Source: Treponema sp.
Lineage (GTDB): Bacteria > Spirochaetota > Spirochaetia > Treponematales > Treponemataceae
Assembly (NCBI GenBank): GCA_016294105.1
Contig: JAEDCN010000026.1
Span: 1-35,693 of the forward strand
Reading direction: 5' to 3'
DNA: 35,693 nucleotides
This document shows positions 22,176 through 30,173 of this stretch, in pieces. Both the position numbers and the translations under genes were made by a program. The number at the start of each line of letters is the position of its first letter. Positions within the stretch are counted from its first letter, which is position 1. The notes below the pieces were generated by a model. It did not search any database. It was given only the letters and a program-made list of their open reading frames with translations, and was not told where the DNA came from.

Positions 22176-22949
22176 ATGCAGTTTTTTGATACTCATGCCC
22201 ACATCGGGCTTATTTATGATGATTCGATTGAACAATTACGTGTTGTGCAAGACGCAAAGCAGGCAAATGTTACCCGCATTGTGAGCATTTGCAACAGTCT
22301 CCATGACTTTTCAACTGTATATGACACACTGAAAACCGTATCTGGTGTTTACCATGCCGTAGGAGTTGCCCCTTCCGAGGTAAATTCCCCAGGGCGGGAC
22401 TGGATTCGTGTTATCGAGGAGTCCCTCAAGCTGCCCAACGTGGTGGCCTTGGGTGAAACTGGATTGGATTACTATAGAAAGTTTGGAGACAAGCGTTCCC
22501 AAATTGAGCTTTTTATTACCCAGCTGGAAATCGCCAATATGATGGACGTTCCTGTTATCATTCACAATCGTGATGCAGGCAAGGATGTACTTGATATTTT
22601 GGCAGAGCGTTGTCCTCCAGCGGGAGCTGTTCTCCACTGCTATTCCGAAGATGCAAAATATGCACGAAAAGCCTTAGATTACAATATCTATTTTTCCTTT
22701 GCAGGAAATTTAACCTATCGGAATGCACGTAATCTCCACGAAACAGTATTGAACATTCCCCTAGATCGCATTTTGATTGAATCAGAGGCACCATTTATGG
22801 TACCAGCAGAATTCCGTGGAAAGCGAAACATGCCTGCTTACCTGCCTTCTACCGCCAAGTTCCTAGCAGAAATGCTGGAAATGGATCTAGAAGAGCTTAG
22901 TGTTCAGCTTTGGAAAAACAGCTGCAAGTTCTTCCGCCTCCCCGAATAA
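22176..22949 (+). CDS. TatD-family metal-dependent hydrolase (DNase-like)
   Basis: A 257-aa TIM-barrel hydrolase. It has the metal motif HAH at residues 7-9 (DTHAHIG), the ALGETGLDYY motif, IHNRDA and LIESEAPF, with an Asn-type variant of the usual ESD motif. TatD proteins are 3'-5' exonucleases involved in DNA repair and in turnover. GGAAG lies about six nt before the ATG. It lies directly upstream of the dus gene with a 4-bp gap. Confidence 0.9.
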   Translation: MQFFDTHAHIGLIYDDSIEQLRVVQDAKQANVTRIVSICNSLHDFSTVYDTLKTVSGVYHAVGVAPSEVNSPGRDWIRVIEESLKLPNVVALGETGLDYYRKFGDKRSQIELFITQLEIANMMDVPVIIHNRDAGKDVLDILAERCPPAGAVLHCYSEDAKYARKALDYNIYFSFAGNLTYRNARNLHETVLNIPLDRILIESEAPFMVPAEFRGKRNMPAYLPSTAKFLAEMLEMDLEELSVQLWKNSCKFFRLPE

Positions 22950-22953
22950 TTCC

Positions 22954-23976
22954 ATGCTGTATCATCCTGTTACTATTGGAAACCTCACCATTCCTGGAAA
23001 CCTCTTTCTTGCTCCCGTGGCAGGTTATTCAGACAGAGCCTTTCGTTCGGTGTGTCGGGAAGGTGGGGCAAACTTTGCTTACACAGAAATGGTCTCTGCA
23101 GAAGCCTTAGTTCGTGGTTCAGACAAGACTCACCAGCTGATGGTACGAGCAGCCAACGAAGAAATCTATGCCATACAGCTTTTTGGTGGCACTCCAGAGG
23201 TAATGGGACAGGCCGTAGAGCTGGTTCTGGGACAAAATAACAGAGAAGTAGTGCCAGAGGTTATAGACATTAACGCAGGCTGCCCCGTACCTAAAATTAC
23301 CAAGACAGGAGCCGGTTCCTCCCTCACCCGCTGCCCGGAGCAATTATACAAGGTGGTAGCAGCAGCTGTTTCTGCCAGTACATCCATGGGAGACAAGCAG
23401 GTACCTGTTACCATAAAGATTCGTTCTGGCTGGGATGCCCAAACCATCACCTGGAAGGAGGCAGCACTAGCAGCAATAGAAGCAGGAGCCGCCGCCCTTA
23501 CCATCCACCCCCGCACTCGAGCCCAGGGCTACGAAGGCAAGTCCGACTGGAGCATACTGGCAGAGCTGGTGGCATTAGTACAAAAAAAAAACCAGGGCAA
23601 AGTGCCAGTTTTTGGCAGCGGTGACATTTTCACCCCAGAGGATGCCCAGAGAATGCTGCAGGAAACAGGATGCCAGGGTGTAATGTTTGCCCGTGGCGCC
23701 ATGGGAAATCCCTTTATTTTTGTGCAAACCCGCCAGCTTTTAGAAACAGGCTCCTATGCTGAGATTGAACCAACTGTCCGTATCCGAGCAGGTATCCATG
23801 AACTACACTGCCTGATACAAGACGCAGGAGAAGATTCTGCTTGCCGACAAATGCGAAAGCGTTTCTGTGCCTATTCAAAGGGCGTGTCTGGTGGCAGCCG
23901 ATTGCGAGAAGCCATTGTGGCAGCCTCCACGGAAGCAGATTATATTTCTCTCTTTCAGCGTGAAGGATTACTTTAA
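22954..23976 (+). CDS. dus: tRNA-dihydrouridine synthase
   Basis: A 340-aa flavoenzyme that reduces uridine in tRNA to dihydrouridine. It shows PVAGYSDRAFR near the FMN-binding start, the catalytic Cys in NAGCPVPK (C110), TIKIRSGW, LTIHPRTRAQGYEGKSDW and GSGDIFTPEDA, then FARGAMGNPF. The start at 22954 (MLYHPVTIGN) fits the family; a longer frame would overlap tatD. No Shine-Dalgarno is seen, so coupling to tatD translation is likely. Confidence 0.93.
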   Translation: MLYHPVTIGNLTIPGNLFLAPVAGYSDRAFRSVCREGGANFAYTEMVSAEALVRGSDKTHQLMVRAANEEIYAIQLFGGTPEVMGQAVELVLGQNNREVVPEVIDINAGCPVPKITKTGAGSSLTRCPEQLYKVVAAAVSASTSMGDKQVPVTIKIRSGWDAQTITWKEAALAAIEAGAAALTIHPRTRAQGYEGKSDWSILAELVALVQKKNQGKVPVFGSGDIFTPEDAQRMLQETGCQGVMFARGAMGNPFIFVQTRQLLETGSYAEIEPTVRIRAGIHELHCLIQDAGEDSACRQMRKRFCAYSKGVSGGSRLREAIVAASTEADYISLFQREGLL

Positions 23977-23979
23977 CCC

Positions 23980-24008
23980 TTGAAAAAGCCGTAAATGCGA
24001 TGTAAAAT
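23980..24008 (+). promoter_or_regulatory. Promoter of the 524-aa gene (leaderless)
   Basis: TTGAAA (23980-23985), a 17-nt spacer and TAAAAT (24003-24008). The ATG is eight nt after the -10 box. The -35 begins three nt after the dus stop codon. Confidence 0.6.
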
Positions 24009-24016
24009 GGATATGT

Positions 24017-25591
24017 ATGAATTTCTTGAAATTTTTCACTTCTATATTTGATTCTCTTTTCAAGTCTTCCTCAAAGGATGGCAAGACAAGAGCTGAACTC
24101 AAGCATATAGAAAATGAATTAAAAGCCCACGTTCCCACCATTTACAAGAATGGAACCCTTATGGCAAACGTGGCAGAAGCCTTTGTTGTTCTCTATAACA
24201 ACACAAAGCACATTGAAGAAATTCTTTCCAGTACTATTAAATCATCTGATGTTCACCGTGCCACCACCTTTGCAAACCGCCTCATCATGACTGGCTTATC
24301 CTCAGAAGCCGTTGAGCTACAGGAAAGCTTTTCCTTTGAAGCACGAAAAGAAGCAGTGACTACGGCAGAAAATGAAACAAAGGTTTTTGCCGACCAAGCC
24401 AAGGCCTTTGAGCAGTTCCTGAAAACATTTGAGCAAGAAGAATTTACCCAAATCAACCAGATCATTGCAAAGCTCTATCAACTTTTTGATATTTGTCGCT
24501 TCAACTTTTTCGGAGCCATTAAAACCTTTGTGCCCAATTTCACAGAACACACCGACTTAGAAAAGGTAGAAATCAAAAACGTTCCTGTTCACGAGCTAGA
24601 AACCACCCTCATGGACTTGTACTTTGTTGTCAATAATTTTCAGATAACCAGCAGCATAGCAAAAGCTATCATTGCATTGGCAACCATTTACGCAGGGGAA
24701 CGGAAAATAGATCAGGACAAGATTCTCAACAACCTGAAAAAAATCTCCTACGTTTTCAGACACATTCTTCAGCCTACAAGCCTGCACCAACTAGTGATGC
24801 TTAGTAAGCAGGAGCCAGATCTGGTGCTTGAATCAGCCCAATACAACAGTACTGCCTTGTCCAACTACATCGACTACATCAAAAAGCAGTTTGAAGCAGA
24901 CACCAACCGCATTCAGATGGAAGTTCAGGATGAGATTGTGGCTGGCGAAATCAGCAACCTGTTCAAGGACAGGGAACAAGAAATTTTGGCTGGATACAAC
25001 AGCGAGCAAAACGAGTTCCTGCTACTGAACGGCACTTCAGCCTTCTCGCTGATTACCCCCATGCAGCTACTCAAAACCTTCTTGACAATCTACGCAGATT
25101 CTCGTATCCAGGCTCTGCTGAACGACATTGTTATTGAAGGCTTTTTCTACAATCCCACCTACAAAACAGAATTCTCTTCGGCTGTATTCTCCGTACTGGA
25201 AGCAAAAGAAAGAGTCAAGAAGTTCGAGGAATCCTTTGACCGTAACAATATCAACGACATTGCAGTTATTCGCGGATATGTTGCAGATGCCCACGGGAAT
25301 CCAGATTTTTACAACAAGCTCATTCAGGCAATTACCAGAATCAATACGGAAGCAAAAAAGATTCTCCAAGAGGAAGTTGCTCACCTCCACAACCTGTACC
25401 GTTTCCTTTCAGATATGCTGGAGGATGCAAAGCTCATCAATCCAGTGAATATAACCAACATAAAGGTGTTGCTGGCATCCTCACGCAACAAGGACAATGC
25501 GGTTCATTTAGAAAACCACTTGCCAGATTGGCAGCTATTTTTTGACATAATGAAAAATTATGTTGTTTTGGGTGAAAAAGAGAAGCAATAG
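24017..25591 (+). CDS. Conserved hypothetical protein, probably spirochaete-specific (possibly DUF5312)
   Basis: A 524-aa soluble, charged, mostly helical protein with no membrane segment after the amphipathic start (MNFLKFFTSIFDSLF). I recall a family of similar length in treponemes (DUF5312), but cannot confirm the match. No enzyme motif is visible. It has its own leaderless promoter and is followed within three bp by the diguanylate cyclase gene, so the two are probably co-expressed. Confidence 0.7.
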   Translation: MNFLKFFTSIFDSLFKSSSKDGKTRAELKHIENELKAHVPTIYKNGTLMANVAEAFVVLYNNTKHIEEILSSTIKSSDVHRATTFANRLIMTGLSSEAVELQESFSFEARKEAVTTAENETKVFADQAKAFEQFLKTFEQEEFTQINQIIAKLYQLFDICRFNFFGAIKTFVPNFTEHTDLEKVEIKNVPVHELETTLMDLYFVVNNFQITSSIAKAIIALATIYAGERKIDQDKILNNLKKISYVFRHILQPTSLHQLVMLSKQEPDLVLESAQYNSTALSNYIDYIKKQFEADTNRIQMEVQDEIVAGEISNLFKDREQEILAGYNSEQNEFLLLNGTSAFSLITPMQLLKTFLTIYADSRIQALLNDIVIEGFFYNPTYKTEFSSAVFSVLEAKERVKKFEESFDRNNINDIAVIRGYVADAHGNPDFYNKLIQAITRINTEAKKILQEEVAHLHNLYRFLSDMLEDAKLINPVNITNIKVLLASSRNKDNAVHLENHLPDWQLFFDIMKNYVVLGEKEKQ

Positions 25592-25593
25592 GC

Positions 25594-26682
25594 ATGGAGA
25601 GAGAGCAACCAACGACTATTGAAGATTACAAAGCAACCATTTCTCAACAAGAACGGCACATATACAATTTGAGCCAGCTTTTGGAAATTTCAAAGTCCTT
25701 TGCTTCCACCTTGGAATCCAAAACCTTGTCAGAAGCACTGCTCTATACCTGCTTGGGACAAATGCATGTGTTAGCTGCTGGAATTTTCAGCTTGAAGCAG
25801 CTTGGTTCCACTGACTATCGCCTTGACGAAAGTTCCGTGGGTTTTGACCTTCACCCCCAAGTTAACTACGCATTCAAGGAAACAGAAGGTCTTATTCCTT
25901 TTTTGCACGAAGCAGAAAGAAGCGCCTCTATGGACGAACTGGAGGAAGTGCTGAAGGACACCTACGATCTGACCATCCTCAAGTCCTTGAATGCCACCTT
26001 AGCTGTTCCCATGATTTACCAAAAGCATATTGTGGGAATCCTCGTTTTGGGTCAGCGTATTTTTGGGGAGGAAGAAGCAGCCTTCACCCAGGAAGAAAAA
26101 AAGCAAATCCTAGACATTGCTACCTTGGCTGCCTTGTCCATCAACACAGCCATGCTTATTGAACAATCTTCTACTGATATGCTCACCCATTTAAAGCTGC
26201 GTCATTTCTTCTTTAATGTGGTAAAAAACAGAATGGTAATTGCCAGCGAAACAAACACTCCCTTGGCAATCGTCATGCTGGATATTGACCACTTCAAGAG
26301 ATTCAACGACATTTATGGCCATGCCTGCGGAGACTTTGTTCTGCAACGCATTGCCTACATCCTACAGGACAACATTCGTTCAGATGACCTCGTTGCCCGA
26401 TACGGTGGCGAGGAATTTGTACTGATGCTGCACAATGTTACGGAATACGAGGCCGACAAGGTTACAGAGCGTATTCGTGCAGCAGTGGAGCATGACGACA
26501 TCGTTTTTAGCGACATCCATATGCAGGTAACCCTTTCTGCTGGCTATACCGTGTTCTACCCAGATAAAAACCAAGATAAGAAAATCAAGCTGGAACACTT
26601 GGTAAATTTGGCAGATGAGGCTATGTACAACTCCAAGCATCAGGGTAGAAATAGAGTAACGTATCTCCCATTGAATTGTTAG
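25594..26682 (+). CDS. GAF-GGDEF diguanylate cyclase
   Basis: A 362-aa cytosolic enzyme making cyclic di-GMP from two GTP. A short coiled coil (about 10-35) leads to a GAF-like sensor domain (about 40-190). The GGDEF domain follows, with metal Asp 230 (MLDIDHFKRFND), active site GGEEF (271-275) and an intact inhibitory site RSDD (262-265) five residues before it. The active-site sequence is complete, so it should be catalytic and feedback-inhibited. It starts three nt after the preceding stop. Confidence 0.93.
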   Translation: MEREQPTTIEDYKATISQQERHIYNLSQLLEISKSFASTLESKTLSEALLYTCLGQMHVLAAGIFSLKQLGSTDYRLDESSVGFDLHPQVNYAFKETEGLIPFLHEAERSASMDELEEVLKDTYDLTILKSLNATLAVPMIYQKHIVGILVLGQRIFGEEEAAFTQEEKKQILDIATLAALSINTAMLIEQSSTDMLTHLKLRHFFFNVVKNRMVIASETNTPLAIVMLDIDHFKRFNDIYGHACGDFVLQRIAYILQDNIRSDDLVARYGGEEFVLMLHNVTEYEADKVTERIRAAVEHDDIVFSDIHMQVTLSAGYTVFYPDKNQDKKIKLEHLVNLADEAMYNSKHQGRNRVTYLPLNC

Positions 26683-26710
26683 ACAAGTTGTGACAGGAGT
26701 TTTATTCACC

Positions 26711-27352
26711 ATGAATCTTCTAAAGAGAATCAGAACACCCTTTCGATATACTTTTTTCAATGCAACCTTTTTTATCATAGGGCTTAACCTCCTAGTATTT
26801 CTTCTCACCAACATACTGGGAAAACTAGGTAATTACCTTGCCCTCAATGTTATTTTAGTCCATGAATACAAGATGTACTGGCAATTCCTTACCTATATGT
26901 TTGTTCATGGGGATTTTAGCCATCTGTTTTTCAATATGCTGGGACTTTTTTTCTTTGGCCTGGCAGTAGAACAAACCCTTGGTTCCAAGGAATTCCTGCT
27001 GATTTATTTCCTTTCTGGAATTTTCTGTGGCGTTGCATCCTATTACTTTTATCTATTTTCTGGGGCATACTTTGTGTTTCTGTTGGGAGCCTCAGGAGCT
27101 ATAAATTCCCTGCTGTTGGCCTATGCGGTCATTTTTCCCCGAAATAGAATCTACCTCATGGGACTTCTTCCAATTCCGGCTCCCTTGTTGGTGGCAATCT
27201 ATGCAGGGATAGAAATTGTAAACCAGTTGTTGACATTGCAGAATGGAGTTGCTCACATGACACATCTTGCAGGCTTTGCCATTGCTTGGATTTATTTTAT
27301 TGTAAGGATGGGAATCAATCCATGGAAGGTTTGGAAAGACGCATACCGATAA
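26711..27352 (+). CDS. Rhomboid-family intramembrane serine protease
   Basis: A 213-aa membrane protein with about six helices. It has the rhomboid loop motif HGDFSHLFFNMLGLFFFG, the catalytic Ser in GASGA (S128) and a His in HMTHLAGF (H185). Both catalytic residues are present, so it should be active. The ATG at 26711 is preferred because CAGGAG lies upstream; the frame extends to a GTG at 26690. It lies 28 bp after the cyclase and overlaps the next gene. Confidence 0.9.
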   Translation: MNLLKRIRTPFRYTFFNATFFIIGLNLLVFLLTNILGKLGNYLALNVILVHEYKMYWQFLTYMFVHGDFSHLFFNMLGLFFFGLAVEQTLGSKEFLLIYFLSGIFCGVASYYFYLFSGAYFVFLLGASGAINSLLLAYAVIFPRNRIYLMGLLPIPAPLLVAIYAGIEIVNQLLTLQNGVAHMTHLAGFAIAWIYFIVRMGINPWKVWKDAYR

Positions 27353-28035
27353 AAACAATTTTCCTCATCCTTTTTTTTCTGATTTGGAGTAATACTGCCT
27401 TTGCAAAGCCCACGGCAGGACCTGCAGAAGAGGAGCTGATTCGTTTTTCACTGTGGGCCACACTGGAAGCTTATCCAGAAGCAGGGGAAATTATCGACAT
27501 AAATAATCCCTACGCTCATCCCATTAACCGGCTAAAAGAAATTGCTCCTTTTTTTATAGAAGGAATGGTTTGTGGCTGGAGCTTTACCTACACACCCTCC
27601 GACAAAACACGAAATGTGGAGGAATTCTTTGAATTCAAGCCCCTTCGTGAATACCCCAACCTAGAATCCACCATCAAATACACCGAGCCTTGGATTGAAG
27701 AAAATAAATTGCAATGCTGGATAGAATTCCGTTGTCCCCCGCACCTTACCGCTTGGCGAAATACTTGGAAAACCTTGGGCTATCAGCGGATTTCTGGCCG
27801 AGGACAGGGAAAACTGGTGGAAGGCTTTGACGGCATTCACCAAGCAGCCTCCACTGCCCTCAAAGAAGCGGTGAGAGAATACGCTCGTGGCATCACCAAG
27901 AACAAACCCAAAGAAATTACTGGAGAGGTTCTATTAACTGGTCTTCCCAGCATTGGATTAAAGTCAGGGAGATATATTGTTGACCTTGATTTTTTTCTCA
28001 ATGTGAGTAGAATAGTAAATTATACAGTATTTTAG
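27322..28035 (+). CDS. Secreted protein of unknown function
   Basis: A 237-aa protein with a clear signal peptide (IKTIFLILFFLIW, then SNTAFA-KP). The mature part is about 205 residues with many aromatic residues and no cysteine lipobox. I recognise no domain. The start at 27322 (MEGLERRIPIK) overlaps the end of the rhomboid gene by 31 nt. A longer frame from 27286 would give an odd N-terminus. Its export and its overlap with a rhomboid protease gene suggest an envelope role. Confidence 0.7.
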   Translation: MEGLERRIPIKTIFLILFFLIWSNTAFAKPTAGPAEEELIRFSLWATLEAYPEAGEIIDINNPYAHPINRLKEIAPFFIEGMVCGWSFTYTPSDKTRNVEEFFEFKPLREYPNLESTIKYTEPWIEENKLQCWIEFRCPPHLTAWRNTWKTLGYQRISGRGQGKLVEGFDGIHQAASTALKEAVREYARGITKNKPKEITGEVLLTGLPSIGLKSGRYIVDLDFFLNVSRIVNYTVF

Positions 28036-28056
28036 TTTTCCGGCATGGAGGTCATA

Positions 28057-28449
28057 ATGTTGAAGTATGTTGTAAGTTTGATTTGTGTATTGTTCGTATT
28101 GAGTGGAGTATTTGCCATCGAAGATGCTGAAGCACTCTTGGCTCCTGAACCAGAGTACACAAAGACAGAAACAATCCAGGGAAAGATTACCAGCGATTAC
28201 CTTAAAAAAGGTGGCGGAAAGGTTACCATTGAGTACATGCCCGCATACGATGAGGCTCGCTTCAAGTATTCTTGCCCCACCCCTTTGTTCGAGCAGAGCA
28301 CCGCTATGTTGGCCATCAAGGAATGCATCGAATCTTTCGTACGGGAACGAGGCTACTACTTCTATACCTACCTGAAGCCAGATGACACCTATTACGATGG
28401 TGGTGCAAACACAGTAATCTATACATCCTATATTAAATTGTTGAACTAG
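28057..28449 (+). CDS. Small secreted protein of unknown function
   Basis: A 130-aa protein with a signal peptide (MLKYVVSLICVLFVLSGVFA). The mature part has about 110 residues. It has a strand-rich, charged body (GKVTIEYMPAYDEARFKY) and ends IYTSYIKLLN. GGAGG five nt before the ATG at 28057 fixes the start. It follows the previous secreted-protein gene by 21 bp and precedes pheS by 12 bp. No family is recognised. Confidence 0.72.
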   Translation: MLKYVVSLICVLFVLSGVFAIEDAEALLAPEPEYTKTETIQGKITSDYLKKGGGKVTIEYMPAYDEARFKYSCPTPLFEQSTAMLAIKECIESFVRERGYYFYTYLKPDDTYYDGGANTVIYTSYIKLLN

Positions 28450-28461
28450 CCGGAGAAATTG

Positions 28462-30018
28462 ATGGATATTCAAGCCCTCATTAAGAATTTGCACCCCCTT
28501 GAAATTCGGGTGCTGTTGAAGTATACACCAAGCGATGAACTGACATCAGATTTATTGCAGAAAGAATTAGACTACAAGGAAGGGCATGCAAATCAAGCCT
28601 TTTCATGGCTTTCGGGCAAGAATATTATTTCCGTTGTACGGAGGGAGCCCCACACCTTTTTTGAGCTCACCGATTTAGGGCGTGAGTATGCAGAAAAGGG
28701 AACTCCCGAAAGTAGAATTATATCCTTCCTGAAGGATTCTGGCCCCCACAGCTTGCCAGAAATTGCTGCTGCCTTGAGCTTGGAAAACAAGGATGTAGGT
28801 AGTGCCTTTGGAATGTTGTCCAAGCAGGGTGTTCTTGCCATGGACGGAGACAAAAAGGCTGCCTATACAGGTGCTCCACTGCCAGAAGCCTTGGCAACTA
28901 CTGCAGAACTGCTGAAAAAGGCTGTTGCAACAGAAGGTGGTCTTCTGGATCAGGCTAATCTTTCTGATGAAGAAAAGAAGAGCATGGGCGGTTTGGCAAA
29001 GAAGCGTGGAGCTACCGATGTTCCCTTCCGCATGGTGGAACGAGAAACCGTAGTCTACAAGCTGGAACCCGTTGCCATAGAAGTAAAGGCTGGTTTGGAG
29101 CAGGCTGGTATTACCGGAAACGAAATCGGCTCTCTTACCTCCAAGATTCTTGCTGATGGTAGCTGGAAAACAGGAACCTTCCGTGGATACAACATTGCAG
29201 TTCCCCCTGCACGTATTATTCCTGGAAGAACAAATCCCTACGTATCATTCTTGGAAAGCGTAAAGGACAAGCTTTGTTCCTTGGGATTTGAAGAATTTGA
29301 CGGTCCCTTGGTAGAAACCGAGTTTTGGAACTCCGATGCATTGTTTATGCCTCAGTTCCATGCTGCTCGTGACATTCATGACGTATATTACGTTAAGAAT
29401 CCTACCCATGCCAAGTTTATTGAGGAGCCCTATCTTTCCAATGTAGCTGCCGCTCACCAAAATGGTGGTAATACTGGTAGCCGTGGTTGGAATTATAGCT
29501 TTGACCGGGATTTTACCCGTCGCTTGATTCTCCGTAGCCAAGGAACCGTTTTGTCTGCCCATCAGTTGGCAAAGGCAAAGATTCCTGGTAAATACTTTGG
29601 TATTGCCCGCTGCTTCCGCTACGACAAGGTTGACGCCACTCACCTGTCTGACTTTTATCAGACCGAGGGAATCGTACTGGGAGATGAGGTAAACTTGAAG
29701 ACCTTGCTGGGCTTCTTGGAAATGTTCGCAGTGGAAATTGCAGGAGCAACTGATGTAAAGTATGTTCCTGGCTACTTCCCCTTTACCGAGCCTTCCATTG
29801 AGGTGCATATCAAGCACCCTGTACTTGGTTGGTTTGAGCTGGGTGGTTCAGGAATCTTCCGTCCCGAAGTAACAAAGGCTATGGGCATTGATGTACCAGT
29901 ACTTGCTTGGGGAATTGGAATTGACCGAATGGCTTTGATGGCTTTGGGCTTGAACGACTTGCGTGAGCTGTTCAGTGAAGACATTGAACAGGTTCGTCTC
30001 CGAAAGGCTCGCTACTAA
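28462..30018 (+). CDS. pheS: Phenylalanine-tRNA ligase alpha subunit, archaeal/eukaryotic type
   Basis: A 518-aa class II aminoacyl-tRNA synthetase subunit charging tRNA-Phe. The N-terminal 200 residues hold winged-helix-like DNA/RNA-binding repeats typical of the archaeal and cytosolic eukaryotic form. Bacterial PheS is about 330-350 residues. The catalytic core shows GFEEFDGPLVETEFWNSDAL, ARCFRYDKVDATHLSDFYQTEG and GIGIDRMALMALGL (motif 3). Spirochaetes are known to have this type. The start at 28462 has GGAG six nt upstream. The pheT partner is not adjacent: an acyl-CoA ligase follows. Confidence 0.95.
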   Translation: MDIQALIKNLHPLEIRVLLKYTPSDELTSDLLQKELDYKEGHANQAFSWLSGKNIISVVRREPHTFFELTDLGREYAEKGTPESRIISFLKDSGPHSLPEIAAALSLENKDVGSAFGMLSKQGVLAMDGDKKAAYTGAPLPEALATTAELLKKAVATEGGLLDQANLSDEEKKSMGGLAKKRGATDVPFRMVERETVVYKLEPVAIEVKAGLEQAGITGNEIGSLTSKILADGSWKTGTFRGYNIAVPPARIIPGRTNPYVSFLESVKDKLCSLGFEEFDGPLVETEFWNSDALFMPQFHAARDIHDVYYVKNPTHAKFIEEPYLSNVAAAHQNGGNTGSRGWNYSFDRDFTRRLILRSQGTVLSAHQLAKAKIPGKYFGIARCFRYDKVDATHLSDFYQTEGIVLGDEVNLKTLLGFLEMFAVEIAGATDVKYVPGYFPFTEPSIEVHIKHPVLGWFELGGSGIFRPEVTKAMGIDVPVLAWGIGIDRMALMALGLNDLRELFSEDIEQVRLRKARY

Positions 30019-30057
30019 TTCCTATCGAAGCAAAGTATTAAACCTTTGTAATTCAGC

Positions 30058-30086
30058 AAGGGCTGCCTCAGAAGGCAGCCCTTTTT
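30058..30086 (+). terminator. Terminator after pheS
   Basis: A perfect 10-bp stem AAGGGCTGCC/GGCAGCCCTT (30058-30067 and 30074-30083) with a 6-nt loop and five Ts. Confidence 0.9.
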
Positions 30087-30088
30087 AC

Positions 30089-30117
30089 TTGCGTTTTATT
30101 CATTTTAGCTATATACT
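30089..30117 (+). promoter_or_regulatory. Promoter of the acyl-CoA ligase gene
   Basis: TTGCGT (30089-30094), a 17-nt spacer and TATACT (30112-30117), with a leader of about 50 nt to the ATG at 30174. Confidence 0.5.
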
Positions 30118-30173
30118 ATTAAACAAGAATTACAAAATGCCAAACTATGTCATTTTGAAATCTGGAGATAATA

